Part shown: in pieces, positions 1 to 9,300 of the stretch
Layout of the letters: every line of letters begins with the position of its first letter
Numbering within the stretch: position 1 is the first letter of the stretch
NCBI GenBank assembly: GCA_023248215.1
Contig: JAHFEW010000037.1
Location: forward strand, 1 to 40,722
DNA length: 40,722 bases
DNA from: Nitrospira sp.
GTDB lineage: Bacteria > Nitrospirota > Nitrospiria > Nitrospirales > Nitrospiraceae
Direction of reading: 5' to 3'
Position numbers and translations under genes: made by a program
Notes under the pieces: model-generated
What the model was told of the DNA's origin: nothing
Seen by the model: only the letters and a program-made list of their open reading frames with translations
Database searches by the model: none

Positions 1-2
1 TA

Positions 3-353
3 ACACGTTGGAGCGCCTCCTGGGGTACCCTCTGTCCCCTGATAAGAATATCGGAACAGCTTTCTAAGAAAGCCGGGTTCAATCGCTCCTCGGACCATTA
101 CTCGGACAGGCTCCTAGAATATGAAATTCCCAAGTACGACGGCGATCTGGGTACGCCTAATTTCTTCGTCCCGATCGACCAGCCTACGTGCAGGAAGAAA
201 ATTCGCACCATCGTCGATTGCTTCGCCACCCAGCGAGACAAACCATGGTTTTCCGAAGACACGTTTTTGTCGTTGATGCGGCTCCGTGGGATTGAATCCA
301 ACGCGCCTGACAAATATGCCGAAGCGTTCTATTGTCGGAAGCTTGTGGTGTAG
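3..353 (+). pseudogene. 3' remnant of a PIG-L (LmbE-like) deacetylase, open at window edge
   Basis: The frame is open from the window edge to TAG at 351-353. The last 80 or so codons read like the C-terminus of a PIG-L family zinc-dependent N-acetyl-sugar deacetylase: LLEYEIPKYDGDLGTPN, then a helix with RKKIRTIVDCFATQ, then LRGIESNAPDKYAEAF. Upstream of about position 105 the translation no longer looks like the family. The H-x-DH metal motif, expected a few dozen residues before EYEIPK, is not seen in any of the three plus frames. A different frame (2-67) is open until TAA at 65-67. I infer a 5'-truncated or rearranged copy; a normal gene cut by the window edge is possible but would need an unusual upstream part. 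It ends convergently with the M28 peptidase gene 17 bases further on. Confidence 0.5.
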
Positions 354-370
354 CGGTCGGCCTTGAAGCG

Positions 371-1963
371 CTATGGAGCATCGGCGAGTTGCCAGGCCAC
401 GGCGAGTACGTAACGTGCGGCGGCTGAGAGAATGTCGGGATTCATGGCTTCCGCAATATCGGTGGGTTGATGAAAATGCGGGTGGACCCCGCCGCTGACG
501 ATCGTCACCGTGGGAATTCCCGCCTCTTTAAACGGCACGTGGTCCCCACCGGGGAAGAACCCAAAAAGGTCGATGCGGTCGGCGAGTCCCGCCCTGGGTC
601 CTGCCTGTTGGGCGGCAGTCTTCTCCAATCCGGTCACCCCAATGGTGAGTCTCCCGTTCCCGGCCCCGGCGTGATCCACATTGATCATGGCGATGGTGGA
701 TCGCAGCGGCACGACCGGTTGAGTGACGTACAGTTTGGATCCCAGCAACCCCTGTTCTTCTCCGCTGAACGACACCAACACAATCGAACGTTTGAGGCCG
801 GCTGGAGTCGACGCGAGGACCCGCGCCACCTCTAACAGCACGGCAGTGCCCGACGCATTGTCGTCGGCTCCCGCAAAGAGCAGTCCGCCTTGTTTCCCAA
901 AATGATCGCGGTGTGCACCGATCACAATGGCTTCATCCTGGCTCGCGGCATCCTGTCCACGCATGATCGAGACGACGTTGTGGAGGGTACCCTCCTGCTG
1001 GACGCTGTGCCACCGCATTGTGATGGAGACATCGGTGGCCACCGATCGTGGAGTCATGGTCTCGTTGAGTTGCTGCTGGAAGGTGCGTAGCCGATCGAGG
1101 TTGTCTGGTTGCTGTGCACGGAGAATGCCCGAAGCAAGTGGGGTACTGATCCAGGCGCCGGGGATTGCCTCGTGAGGGTCCATCAACCCGTAGAAGGCAC
1201 TCGGTCGGTCTGTGACGCCACGACGAGTTTCATAGGCGTTGAGGATCGGACCGGTGGCGGTCAGATAACCGATGGCTCCCTGTGCTCGGGCCGTACGTGT
1301 TTTGTCTGCGTGGGACACCTGTTTGTCGTATCGATCAGGCTTGCCCCGGAGGAACAGCACCACTTTGTTCCGAACATCAAGCCCGGCATATTCGTCGAAT
1401 CCGTCTGTTGGGTCAGAGAGCCCGTATCCGACAAAGACGATGGAGGCCTGCAGGTCGGCCGACGGGGAATCGAGTATGGGGAGGTAATCGGTTCCGATCG
1501 AGGCAGGTGGAGAGTCGGATGCGAGTAAGGGGTGCAGGATGGGAGCATGGCCGATCGTCGTGCTGCGGACGGAAGTGGATTGGAGCCATGCTCGGTCGGA
1601 GAGCCGATCGGGCATGGCGTAGGGCTCGGAGACCGGCAAGCGCTGCGCATGCAGATGCATGAACCTGCGTTGAACGAACTCGGCGGATGCCAAGTCGTCT
1701 GGGGTACCGGTCTGGCGCCCATTGAACTCTGGGCCACTCAATGTCCGGATATCCGTCAGCATGCGCTCGCTGGAAATCATCTGCAAGGCTTGTGTGAGTG
1801 GCGTGGATGCGTCAAGCAAGCCATCTGCGAAACTCGTGGTCGCAACCAGGTCGACCATGAGGCCGATGACCAGCCCGAGCAGCCGTCGAGTATGGCGCGA
1901 GGCAGGGAGGTGAGCGTCTTTTTGTCGGGGATGCTCCGTAGGTATGGCGCGACCGCATCGCAT
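371..1963 (-). CDS. Secreted M28 family metallopeptidase with PA-like insert
   Basis: Predicted zinc aminopeptidase of family M28 (530 aa). An N-terminal hydrophobic segment (RRLLGLVIGLMVDLVATTSFADG) suggests export. The middle holds a PA-like region (VFVGYGLSDP, then KVVLFLRG). The catalytic domain follows with the expected ligands: GAHRDHFG near residue 348, GADDNASG near 366, SGEEQGLLGS near 400, INVDH, GGDHVPF, and a final H-x-H-x-P-x-D near 497. The canonical HxD motif is seen as H-R-D-H. I chose the ATG at 1963 because it overlaps the stop of the upstream DUF5069 gene (TGATG), which suggests translational coupling. A longer start at 2011 would add 16 residues and overlap that gene by 49 bases. 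Neither start has a clear ribosome binding site. Substrate is unknown. Confidence 0.85.
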   Translation of the reverse strand: MRCGRAIPTEHPRQKDAHLPASRHTRRLLGLVIGLMVDLVATTSFADGLLDASTPLTQALQMISSERMLTDIRTLSGPEFNGRQTGTPDDLASAEFVQRRFMHLHAQRLPVSEPYAMPDRLSDRAWLQSTSVRSTTIGHAPILHPLLASDSPPASIGTDYLPILDSPSADLQASIVFVGYGLSDPTDGFDEYAGLDVRNKVVLFLRGKPDRYDKQVSHADKTRTARAQGAIGYLTATGPILNAYETRRGVTDRPSAFYGLMDPHEAIPGAWISTPLASGILRAQQPDNLDRLRTFQQQLNETMTPRSVATDVSITMRWHSVQQEGTLHNVVSIMRGQDAASQDEAIVIGAHRDHFGKQGGLLFAGADDNASGTAVLLEVARVLASTPAGLKRSIVLVSFSGEEQGLLGSKLYVTQPVVPLRSTIAMINVDHAGAGNGRLTIGVTGLEKTAAQQAGPRAGLADRIDLFGFFPGGDHVPFKEAGIPTVTIVSGGVHPHFHQPTDIAEAMNPDILSAAARYVLAVAWQLADAP

Positions 1964-2400
1964 CAGATGGACGTGGCGGAGGCCTTCTGTGCAGACCAGC
2001 GTTGATACCATCGCCAGAGTGGAGGTTGCAGAAAGCGTGGAATGGGATAGCCTAGGCCGCGGACATAGCCATCATCCCGATCCAGCACTGCGAACGCCAA
2101 CCGGTATTTCTCGCGGAACACCCTGCAGCGCGTTTCGACCTCTTCGTCGGTGAGTTGTATGTGCAGACGAATCAACGCTCCAATGGCGTCATCCGATGCC
2201 TTGTCGCGAACACTGTCCTCGATGAAGGCGGGCGTGAGTTGGAATCGGCGCATGAAGGACTGATCTAGAGCGGAGGGATAGGCATATGTTCCGAGTGTGC
2301 CGGCCTGAAAGGCGCGCACCTTGTCGATCAATCGAGGCAACCAGATCATGCCTGCCAGGGTGTCGCTCCATCGGCGGGGTGGGTGCTGGCGAAGATCCAT
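1963..2400 (-). CDS. DUF5069 family protein
   Basis: A 145-aa protein that I place in DUF5069 from the N-terminal pattern SDTLAGMIWLPRLIDKVRA followed by a short Gly-containing turn and the helix ALDQSFMRRFQLTP. Such proteins are small, cytoplasmic and of unknown function. The C-terminus is rich in Trp and Arg (PPLWRWYQRWSAQK). It is the first gene of a two-gene minus-strand unit; its TGA shares a base with the ATG of the M28 peptidase. A possible -10 (TATAGT on the minus strand, 2449-2454) lies 50 bases upstream, without a convincing -35. No reaction can be assigned. Confidence 0.7.
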   Translation of the reverse strand: MDLRQHPPRRWSDTLAGMIWLPRLIDKVRAFQAGTLGTYAYPSALDQSFMRRFQLTPAFIEDSVRDKASDDAIGALIRLHIQLTDEEVETRCRVFREKYRLAFAVLDRDDGYVRGLGYPIPRFLQPPLWRWYQRWSAQKASATSI

Positions 2401-2596
2401 CGTCGTGCCTCGTGTTCACGGTCGCAAAGGGTACGTACCGACGGCTGCACTATAACACAAGAAAACGGTCCCATTGCAGAGTTCGGAATGGTCCATGTAC
2501 TATCGGTCCTCAGCCGAACGCCCCGGATATCATCCCAAGGGTGGTCCCGCGTCGCGCTCTGGGGAAGGTCGACACATCAGGCAAGAGGTAGGGATT

Positions 2597-2842
2597 ATGG
2601 CAGAGCAAGGGAAAGGTCTCTACGACCATCAGTACGGGCGGTTTCGTGACAATCAGGGCACGCATCAGGGTTATGAATTTCAGCACGGGCCTGCAGGCAG
2701 CACTCCTCCACCTGTGGTGACGTTCATAGATAAAATAAAATGGTGGACCTTGCGTGGGTGGCGGCGAAAGAAAATTCTCGCTGAGCGCGATCGATTTCAA
2801 CAGGAGATCATCCAGATCAAGACATCTCACCAGAAATCGTGA
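2597..2842 (+). CDS. Small hypothetical protein (81 aa)
   Basis: Not recognised. The ATG at 2597 is preceded by AGAGGTAGGG, a good ribosome binding site, whereas longer upstream ATG starts in the same frame lack one. The N-terminal half is polar and rich in Gly, His, Gln and Tyr (KGLYDHQYGRF, GTHQGYEFQHGP). A short Pro run follows, then a basic and aromatic helix (FIDKIKWWTLRGWRRKK) and a charged tail, which could lie along a membrane surface or nucleic acid. Its stop codon at 2840-2842 lies 23 bases before the start of the next gene, so the two may be co-transcribed. No function is proposed. Confidence 0.55.
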   Translation: MAEQGKGLYDHQYGRFRDNQGTHQGYEFQHGPAGSTPPPVVTFIDKIKWWTLRGWRRKKILAERDRFQQEIIQIKTSHQKS

Positions 2843-2865
2843 GATCTGCCCGGAGGAGTACTCCC

Positions 2866-3696
2866 GTGTCATATAAAAATGAGCTGGTCCGGCAGATGCA
2901 GGCAGTTCCTGGTAGGTATCGGTCAGGTAGAGCGTCCCTTCTACGCCCCGTGAGCTGTGTCGGTGTTGCGGCGCTCGCGGGCTTGTTGGTGGGCGGGGCA
3001 GGAGAGACGTGGGCCGTGCAGAAAGAAACCTCTGCAGAAAAGGCGGAGCATTTACGCCAACAGGCCAATCCAGAACTTTTCAACGACTGGACCTTTGACA
3101 AGGACCAAGTCGGAGAGGTTCCCAAGGGGTTTACTGTATTGGCGACGGAGGGACAGTCCGCCGGGGCATGGAAAATCGAGACGCAACCAACACCGCCCTC
3201 ATCTCCCAATGTTGTGCTTGGGGTGTCTCGATGTGCAACCTGCGTCCAGTTGCTCGTCGCGCAGGGATTTCAGTATGAGTATCCCGACCTGGTCATTCGT
3301 ATTCGTCAAGGAGTCGGTGCCACGCCAGGGCAGGTCGGTGTGGTGTTCGGAATGAAGGATCCCAAGAATTATTATGCGACTGTTGTGGACTTATCCCAGA
3401 AGGCTATTGAGGTGGTGCGTGTGATCGACGGGAAGGAGTCGGTGCTCGGCCGTGCAGCGCTCAGGGTCAAACAGGTTGAGTGGCATACGCTCCGGGTACA
3501 GCGCAATACCATCATCAGCAAGGACTTCGTGGAGACGGTGTTTGACGGGAATCTGGCGCTTTCTGTAGAGGACCAAGCCCTCGGGGTTGGACAGGTGGGG
3601 CTTTTGGTGCGAGGGGAGACGTCGGCGCATTTCGATAACTTCAATGCCGCCCCGCTGTACTCCAGCCGCCCCTTGTCGGCGCCGGCCGCCTATTAG
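2866..3696 (+). CDS. Exported protein with LamG/DUF1080-like beta-sandwich
   Basis: A 276-aa protein with an N-terminal hydrophobic segment (CVGVAALAGLLVGGAGETWA) that fits a signal peptide or anchor. The rest has the look of a concanavalin-like (LamG or 3-keto-disaccharide hydrolase-like, DUF1080) fold: FNDWTFDKDQVGEVPKGFT near the start, alternating beta strands such as YATVVDLSQKAIEVVRV, and GQVGLLVRGETSAHFDNF near the end. No catalytic residues can be named, so a binding role is as likely as an enzyme. I chose GTG at 2866 because GGAGGAG at 2852-2858 sits 7 bases upstream. A GTG at 2839 overlapping the previous stop is the alternative. Confidence 0.65.
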   Translation: MSYKNELVRQMQAVPGRYRSGRASLLRPVSCVGVAALAGLLVGGAGETWAVQKETSAEKAEHLRQQANPELFNDWTFDKDQVGEVPKGFTVLATEGQSAGAWKIETQPTPPSSPNVVLGVSRCATCVQLLVAQGFQYEYPDLVIRIRQGVGATPGQVGVVFGMKDPKNYYATVVDLSQKAIEVVRVIDGKESVLGRAALRVKQVEWHTLRVQRNTIISKDFVETVFDGNLALSVEDQALGVGQVGLLVRGETSAHFDNFNAAPLYSSRPLSAPAAY

Positions 3697-3738
3697 ACGG
3701 ATGGCCGTGAGCCTAATTCTTGCGAGAACATTTCACGC

Positions 3739-3767
3739 TTGCCTTTCTTATTTCGGTAGGATACAGT
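3739..3767 (+). promoter_or_regulatory. Candidate sigma-70 promoter for the RRM protein gene
   Basis: TTGCCT at 3739-3744 and TACAGT at 3762-3767 are separated by 17 bases; each matches the sigma-70 consensus at four of six positions. Transcription would begin near 3774, giving a leader of about 195 bases before the RRM gene. Prediction from sequence only. Confidence 0.4.
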
Positions 3768-3969
3768 GAAGGTGCTTCATTGCGAAGGGCCTTGGCGGTG
3801 AAGTAGAAAAATAATTACAGGGCTCGATTCGATGTTGTTTTGGGTTCTTCCCGGGAATTTCGGAAGCCAGAGCTAAGATTGCCGCTGTGTTTGCATCTTC
3901 GGCCCACTCCTTCCTCGTTTCTTTCTCGAGTCCCAGACAACACCATTTTATTCTCAAAGGAGGAACCCA

Positions 3970-4272
3970 ATGGGTTCGAAGATCTACGTTGGCGGCTTGC
4001 CATATTCAACCACCGAGCAGCAGTTAAGCGATCTGTTCGCGGTGCACGGGGCGGTGACGTCGGCGCGCATCATCACGGACAAGTTTACCGGGCAGTCACG
4101 GGGTTTCGGCTTCGTGGAAATGTCGGGAGATTCCGAGGCGCAAGCGGCGATTAACGCGTTGAATGGAACGCAATTCGGTGGCCGCACCTTGACCGTGAAC
4201 GAAGCCCGCCCGCAGGAGCCCCGCTCCGGTGGTGGTGGCGGAGGACGTGGAATGGGCGGGGGCCGGCACTAA
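3970..4272 (+). CDS. RRM-domain RNA-binding protein (glycine-rich tail)
   Basis: A 100-aa protein with a single RNA recognition motif. RNP2 (KIYVGGLP) is at residues 4-11 and RNP1 (RGFGFVEM) near residues 44-51, with the usual beta-alpha-beta order and the closing strand GGRTLTVNEA. The tail is Arg/Gly-rich (a run of glycines, then RGMGGGRH). This is the bacterial Rbp type, a small single-stranded RNA binder often tied to cold or stress adaptation. The start is well supported by AAAGGAGGAACCC just upstream. The gene is monocistronic: it has its own terminator at 4301-4336. It has a long predicted leader. The DEAD-box helicase next door suggests an RNA-remodelling pair. Confidence 0.92.
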   Translation: MGSKIYVGGLPYSTTEQQLSDLFAVHGAVTSARIITDKFTGQSRGFGFVEMSGDSEAQAAINALNGTQFGGRTLTVNEARPQEPRSGGGGGGRGMGGGRH

Positions 4273-4300
4273 GCTGCGCTCGTTTCGTTATATCTATTTC

Positions 4301-4336
4301 AGGGGCTGCCGATAGGGTAGCCCCTGTGTTTTTCTT
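4301..4336 (+). terminator. Rho-independent terminator after the RRM gene
   Basis: AGGGGCTGCC (4301-4310) pairs with GGGTAGCCCCT across a five-base loop to give a ten-pair stem with one G-U pair. It is followed by GTGTTTTTCTT, a T-rich run. Confidence 0.85.
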
Positions 4337-4420
4337 ACCGTGTTGTCCTCTCTCTTGTCCGCAGGGCCTCAGGTTGCCTGCCCCTGTTTTCCCAAGATAG
4401 AGATTTAGGAGTGAAGTTGC

Positions 4421-5776
4421 ATGGTTTCGTTTGCTGAATTGTCTCTCACATCGTTTCTCGCTGACCGTCTACAACAGGCCGGCTTCACCGCGCCGACTCC
4501 CATTCAAAAAGCCGCCATTCCTTTGGCGCTGGAGGGGCGCGATCTGTTGGCCCAGGCCAAAACCGGGAGTGGAAAAACGCTGGCATTCCTTATTCCCTTG
4601 ATTGAACGGGCCGTCAAAGAGGGCTGGAAGGCTGCCGGCCATGCGCCGAGCGCCTCCTCTCATGCCGGTCCCTCTAGGTTGCCGCGAGCATTGGTGCTGG
4701 CGCCGACCCGTGAGTTGGCCCTCCAAATTGAAATGGAACTCCGCAAATACGCTCCGCCGTCGGTCACGTCTTTGGCCGTGTATGGCGGGATTCCCATCGA
4801 GCGGCATTACCGGGCCCTTCGGCAGCCGCCGTTGATTGTGATCGGCACGCCGGGGCGCCTGTTGGATGTGGCAGGATCGCGCCATCTGGACCTGCGTGGC
4901 GTCGAGTATGTCGTCATGGACGAAGCCGACCAAATGTTGGATCGCGGATTCTTGCGCGACATCCAGCGCATTCTGCAGTTGCTACCTGCTCAACGGCAGA
5001 CCATGCTGTTCTCGGCCACCTTTTCCCCGGAAATTTTGACGCTGGCGGAATCAATGCTGAAGAACCCCGCTCGCACAGCGGTGGATCCGGGGGTGAATAC
5101 GCCGACCACGATCACGCATGCCTATTATGTGGTTCCCAGCGAGTCCTCGCGGGTGCAGTTGATTCACACGTTGATTCAGCAGGCGGTGACCGGTGAGCAG
5201 TCGATGGTCTTTTGCGATCAAAAGTATAAAGTGAAACGCTTGGCCGCCCGTCTGGGTGGTGAGCCGGCTTCGGTGGGTGCGATTACCGGGAACCATTCCC
5301 AGGCTCAACGAGAGCGCACCCTCACGGCATTCCGGTCCGGGCGTCTGCGGTCGCTGGTGGCGACCGATGTGGCGGCACGCGGATTGGATGTCCCGTCCGT
5401 GTCGCAGGTCATTCACTATGAGCTGCCCGGCAACCCCACGTCGTACGTTCATCGCACCGGTCGGACGGGCCGTGCCGAACGGTCTGGTGCGACGCTCTTG
5501 ATTCTGTCTCCGCAAGAGGAGCATGAATACTTGGCCATGGTTCGCCGTTTGCGAATTCAAACTCGTCGACTGACGCTGCCCACCTTAGCGGTGTTACCGA
5601 CTCCCGTAAATGAGCCGGAGTCGAACGGCCCATCCAGGCATGACGGCCGAGGTCGCGAGGCCCGGCCACGCCGGGCGGGAGAGCGCCCAAATTCGATGCC
5701 CCAGGATTCGAGAGGCAGGCAGGGTGGTCGAGGCTGGCGTGCTGATCGCCCAGCCGCGCCACGTCACGGCCAATAG
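4421..5776 (+). CDS. DEAD-box ATP-dependent RNA helicase
   Basis: A 451-aa superfamily 2 helicase that unwinds RNA duplexes with ATP. All signature motifs are visible in order: Q motif (GFTAPTPIQ, near residue 22), Walker A (AKTGSGKT, near 46), PTRELA (near 97), TPGR (near 144), DEAD (near 168), SAT (near 199), ARGLDVP (near 319) and HRTGRTGR (near 344). The C-terminal 60 residues are basic, rich in Arg and Gly (DGRGREARPRR, GRQGGRGWR), a likely RNA-binding tail as in RhlE and CsdA types. The sequence does not decide between those subfamilies. TAGGAG 11 bases before the ATG is the likely ribosome binding site. It follows the RRM gene but beyond a terminator. Confidence 0.95.
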   Translation: MVSFAELSLTSFLADRLQQAGFTAPTPIQKAAIPLALEGRDLLAQAKTGSGKTLAFLIPLIERAVKEGWKAAGHAPSASSHAGPSRLPRALVLAPTRELALQIEMELRKYAPPSVTSLAVYGGIPIERHYRALRQPPLIVIGTPGRLLDVAGSRHLDLRGVEYVVMDEADQMLDRGFLRDIQRILQLLPAQRQTMLFSATFSPEILTLAESMLKNPARTAVDPGVNTPTTITHAYYVVPSESSRVQLIHTLIQQAVTGEQSMVFCDQKYKVKRLAARLGGEPASVGAITGNHSQAQRERTLTAFRSGRLRSLVATDVAARGLDVPSVSQVIHYELPGNPTSYVHRTGRTGRAERSGATLLILSPQEEHEYLAMVRRLRIQTRRLTLPTLAVLPTPVNEPESNGPSRHDGRGREARPRRAGERPNSMPQDSRGRQGGRGWRADRPAAPRHGQ

Positions 5777-5836
5777 TTGAGGAACCGCCTTGTTCGGCAG
5801 GGATTGCCGGACGGGCCCGATGGAGGAAGGGCGTCA

Positions 5837-6373
5837 ATGAGACATGGACGTAACCTATTAGTGGGCCTGGTGATAGCCTTGAGTAGCGGTCAAGCATTCA
5901 GCGAGGGGGCCTACGCACAAAGCGATGTGGCAATCGCCGATGGCATGAAGGTGTCGTTGGAGTATACGTTGACGCTTCCGGACAAGTCCGTGGCCGATTC
6001 GAACGTCGGTCAGGCGCCGATCACGTTCCTGCAGGGGGCCCATGAGATTGTCCCCGGGCTTGAGAAAGCCCTCGATGGGATGAAGGCTGGCCAGAAGCGA
6101 CGCATCGACGTGGCGGCGCAGGATGCCTATGGTCCCTACAACAATAAGTTGCGACAGACCGTTGACAAAGAGAAGCTCCCCAAGGACGTGAAGGTGGGAG
6201 ACATCTTGCAAGCCGCGGATAACCGATTGGTGAAGGTCCTGGAAGTGAATGAAAAAAAGGTGCTCATCGATCTCAATCATCCGCTGGCGGGAAAGACGCT
6301 CACCTTCGACGTGAATATCCTCAAGGTCGAAAAGGGCGACGCATCGGACGCCCCCGAAAGCAAGACGCCTTAA
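5837..6373 (+). CDS. Exported FKBP-type peptidyl-prolyl isomerase (SlyD-like)
   Basis: A 178-aa protein starting with a signal peptide (RNLLVGLVIALSSGQAFSEGAYA). The body matches the SlyD branch of FKBPs: VSLEYTLTLPDKSVADS at the start of the first FKBP strand, then PITFLQGAHEIVPGLEKALDGMKAGQK, the flap insert (YGPYNNKLRQTV) and the closing LIDLNHPLAGKTLTFDVNIL. It would catalyse cis-trans isomerisation of prolyl bonds and act as a periplasmic chaperone. There is no His-rich metal-binding tail like that of E. coli SlyD. The ATG at 5837 has GGAGGAAGG at 5822-5830, a strong reason to reject longer readings from a TTG at 5777. The downstream neighbour is convergent. Confidence 0.9.
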   Translation: MRHGRNLLVGLVIALSSGQAFSEGAYAQSDVAIADGMKVSLEYTLTLPDKSVADSNVGQAPITFLQGAHEIVPGLEKALDGMKAGQKRRIDVAAQDAYGPYNNKLRQTVDKEKLPKDVKVGDILQAADNRLVKVLEVNEKKVLIDLNHPLAGKTLTFDVNILKVEKGDASDAPESKTP

Positions 6374-6386
6374 GCTCCTTATGTGC

Positions 6387-9300
6387 TCACCAGATCGGCG
6401 GACCAGCCGGCGAAAAAGCCGGCTGCGCTTCGCGCCGGTGTGGTGTCTTCCGAATCGCCGTGACGGTCAGCGTCACGGCGGCGAAATGCGCTTCGACGAT
6501 CCCCTCAATGACATAGGCCTGATTCGTGGCGAGCAGATGGCACGTCTGCCGATAGACATTCGGAAAGATGGTCGCATCGTACAGCCCGGTCAGGTCTTCG
6601 AAGCTCACGAATTCCATTGGGTCGCCCTGTTTTGTGTGGACGACCTTCTCCGTAATCAGAACGCCCATCATGGTGATCGAATGGCCGATGTGCTGCATCA
6701 TGTCACAGGCGGCAATCGTACCAGGTGGGATCTGCGTGATGGGAACCAGGTTGAGCGGGTGGCACCGGAGAGGAAAGCCGAATGCATCGATCTCCTGCGC
6801 GATCAGCCGTGACAGCGCATATTCCGGCGGGATGGGCAGATAGCCAGGAGCTGACCGATGTTGCCAGGCTAGCAGGCGCCAGAGCAGGGCCGGTCTGGTG
6901 AGTTCACCGGCGATGCGGTCGAAACAGCCGGCTTTGATGAGGAGTCGAGCCTGGGAGGGATCGGGTTGGACCCGGTCTAGAAAATCCTGCAGCGACCGAA
7001 ATGGGCCCTCCGTGGTGCGTTGCGCAACCAACGCCGTGACGAGATCCTGCTGAAGACCTTTGATCTGCATCAACCCGACGCGTACCACCTGGGCCTGGCC
7101 CTGATAGGCCCAGGTGCTTTCATTGAGATCCGGCGGCAGAATCGTCAGCCCCATCCGCCGCGCTTCCGATAAATAGGCAAATGTCGAGTAGAACCCGCCC
7201 TGGTTGCTGATGACCGCTGCGATGAATTCGGCTGGGTAGTGGGCGCGGAGATAGGCGGACTTGAATGACACCTGCGCGTAACTGGCCGAATGGGGTTTGC
7301 AGAAACTATAACCGGCAAAACTCATGATCATGGCCCAGATCTGCTCGATGACGGGCACGCCGGCGCCCCGAGCCAGGGCGCCGGCACAAAACTGCCGTTG
7401 GTAGTCGTGGAGCTGTCGTTGCTTGTGTTTCTTGCTGAGTACTTTTCGCAATTGATCGCCGTCTCCGAGCGAAAATCCACCTAACGCGACGGCCACATTC
7501 ATCACATCTTCCTGGTAGACCATGATGCCGAAGGTGTCACCCAGCACATCTTGTAACGCCGGGTGGAGCATGCGATACGGCTGACCGTGCGCACGACGGA
7601 TAAAGTCGTCGGTGAACCGGTGTGCGGCAGGCCGGATGATGGAGGAGACGATCGTCAGGTATTCAAAGTCATCGGCCAGTGCCTGCTGTGCGGCCGGCAT
7701 GGTGGTCCAGAGTTTTTTGAGCAGGAGTCGCGTTGCGGGTGATTCCACGTAGAAGCAGCCCATGGTGTCGCCCCGGCGAATTAAGGTTTTAGTCGGCACG
7801 TCGGAGAGCGGATCCCATGTCGCATAGTCGATCCGTCGGCCGGTATGTTCGGCGATGGCGGCCAGCGCGTCACGAATGACAGCCAGCGAGCGATTGCCCA
7901 GGAGGTCGATCTTCACCAGCCCGGCCTCTTCTGCCTGATCTTTTTCCCATTGAATAACCGGTAGGCCCTTGGCTGATCGTTCAACCGGCACATATCGGCG
8001 GATCTCGTCCGGCACGAGGACGATGCCGCCGCAATGCAGGCCCAGATTGCGAAAGTGCCCCTCGATTTGAACGGCCCATTGGAGGATTTCTGGCCAGGGC
8101 GAGCACAGCTGCAGATTGCGGCAGAGCTCTGTCGCCCACTGTTTAGAGGTCATGTTCGAAGTAGTGTCATATCTATCCGCCTTGCGGAGTATCATCGGCA
8201 GCACGCGTCTGATTTCCGCCGCCGGCAGGCCATAGACTTTGGCGGTCTCGCGAATCGCCGCCCGGGTCGCCAGCGTATTCTGATTGGCGACCATCGCTGC
8301 CGACCGTTCGCCGTATTGAGTAAAGACCCAGTCGAGGATGGCGTCCCGTTCATCCCAAGGAAAGTCGATATCGATATCGGGGGGATCATGCCGTTCGGGG
8401 TTGAGGAACCGCTCAAAAACTAGACGGTGTCGAATCGGATCGACGTGGGTGATCCGCAAACAATAGGAGACGATGGAGGCGGCGGCAGAACCTCGCCCGC
8501 AGGTACGGGGCGCCTGCTTGACGATCTCTTCGACGATCAAAAAATAATGCGCATACCCCTTGTCGCGGATCACCGCGAGTTCATGCTTCATGCGTGCTGA
8601 GACTGCCCGGGAGAGTGTGCCATAACGCTTCTTCGCACCGGCATAGGTATGTGTGCGAAGGCGGTCGAAGGCGTAGGTCGCTGAGAGTTCTCGAAATGAG
8701 GGAAAGATCGTGTCTTTAAAATTCCAATCGGTGTCGCACAGCTCGGCGATGCGCCGGCTGTTGGCGAGGGATTCAGGCACGTGAGGAAACTGCCGTTCTA
8801 TTTGTGACGGTGGCATCAACCAGTGGGTTAGAGCGCAACAGGCGTCGTCAGGCAATTGAGTGAGGGTCGTGTTCAGCGCAATGGCGCGCAAGAGCCGGTG
8901 GATGTGATAGTCGGACGGAGTCAGGAATTGGGCACGAGTTGTCGCGACAGGCGGCAACATGGATCGGCGGCTGAATGCCAGGGTATCGGCCATCTTCGGT
9001 CCCGGCGTCAGTTCGACGAACAGATCCTCCTGCGAATCTTGCCGCCACTGAGTCATCGCCGGCTGGTCATCGGAGAGGATGATCAGGCCGGGCCGGTGTC
9101 GAGCGACTGTCCTGATGAAGTCGAAGGGTTCATCGTTATGGCGGGCCGATAGGATGCGGCAGAGGTTGCCATAGCCGGCTGATGTTTTGGCCAGCAGGAT
9201 TGCTCGGTGAGCGTGGCACGTCAGTTCAGCGCCAAGAATGGGTTTGATTCCGGATGCTCGGGCGACATCGAGAAATCGGATGGCGCCATACAGACCGTTC

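Noticed and set aside
1532-2005. Long plus-strand frame opposite the M28 peptidase
   Set aside because: It lies antisense to a gene with all catalytic motifs and shows no family features.
6405-6424. AGCCGGC-GAAAAA-GCCGGCT perfect inverted repeat, candidate terminator between the FKBP gene and dnaE2
   Set aside because: It lies inside the 3' coding part of dnaE2 and no T-run follows on the FKBP strand, so it is not a convincing intrinsic terminator.
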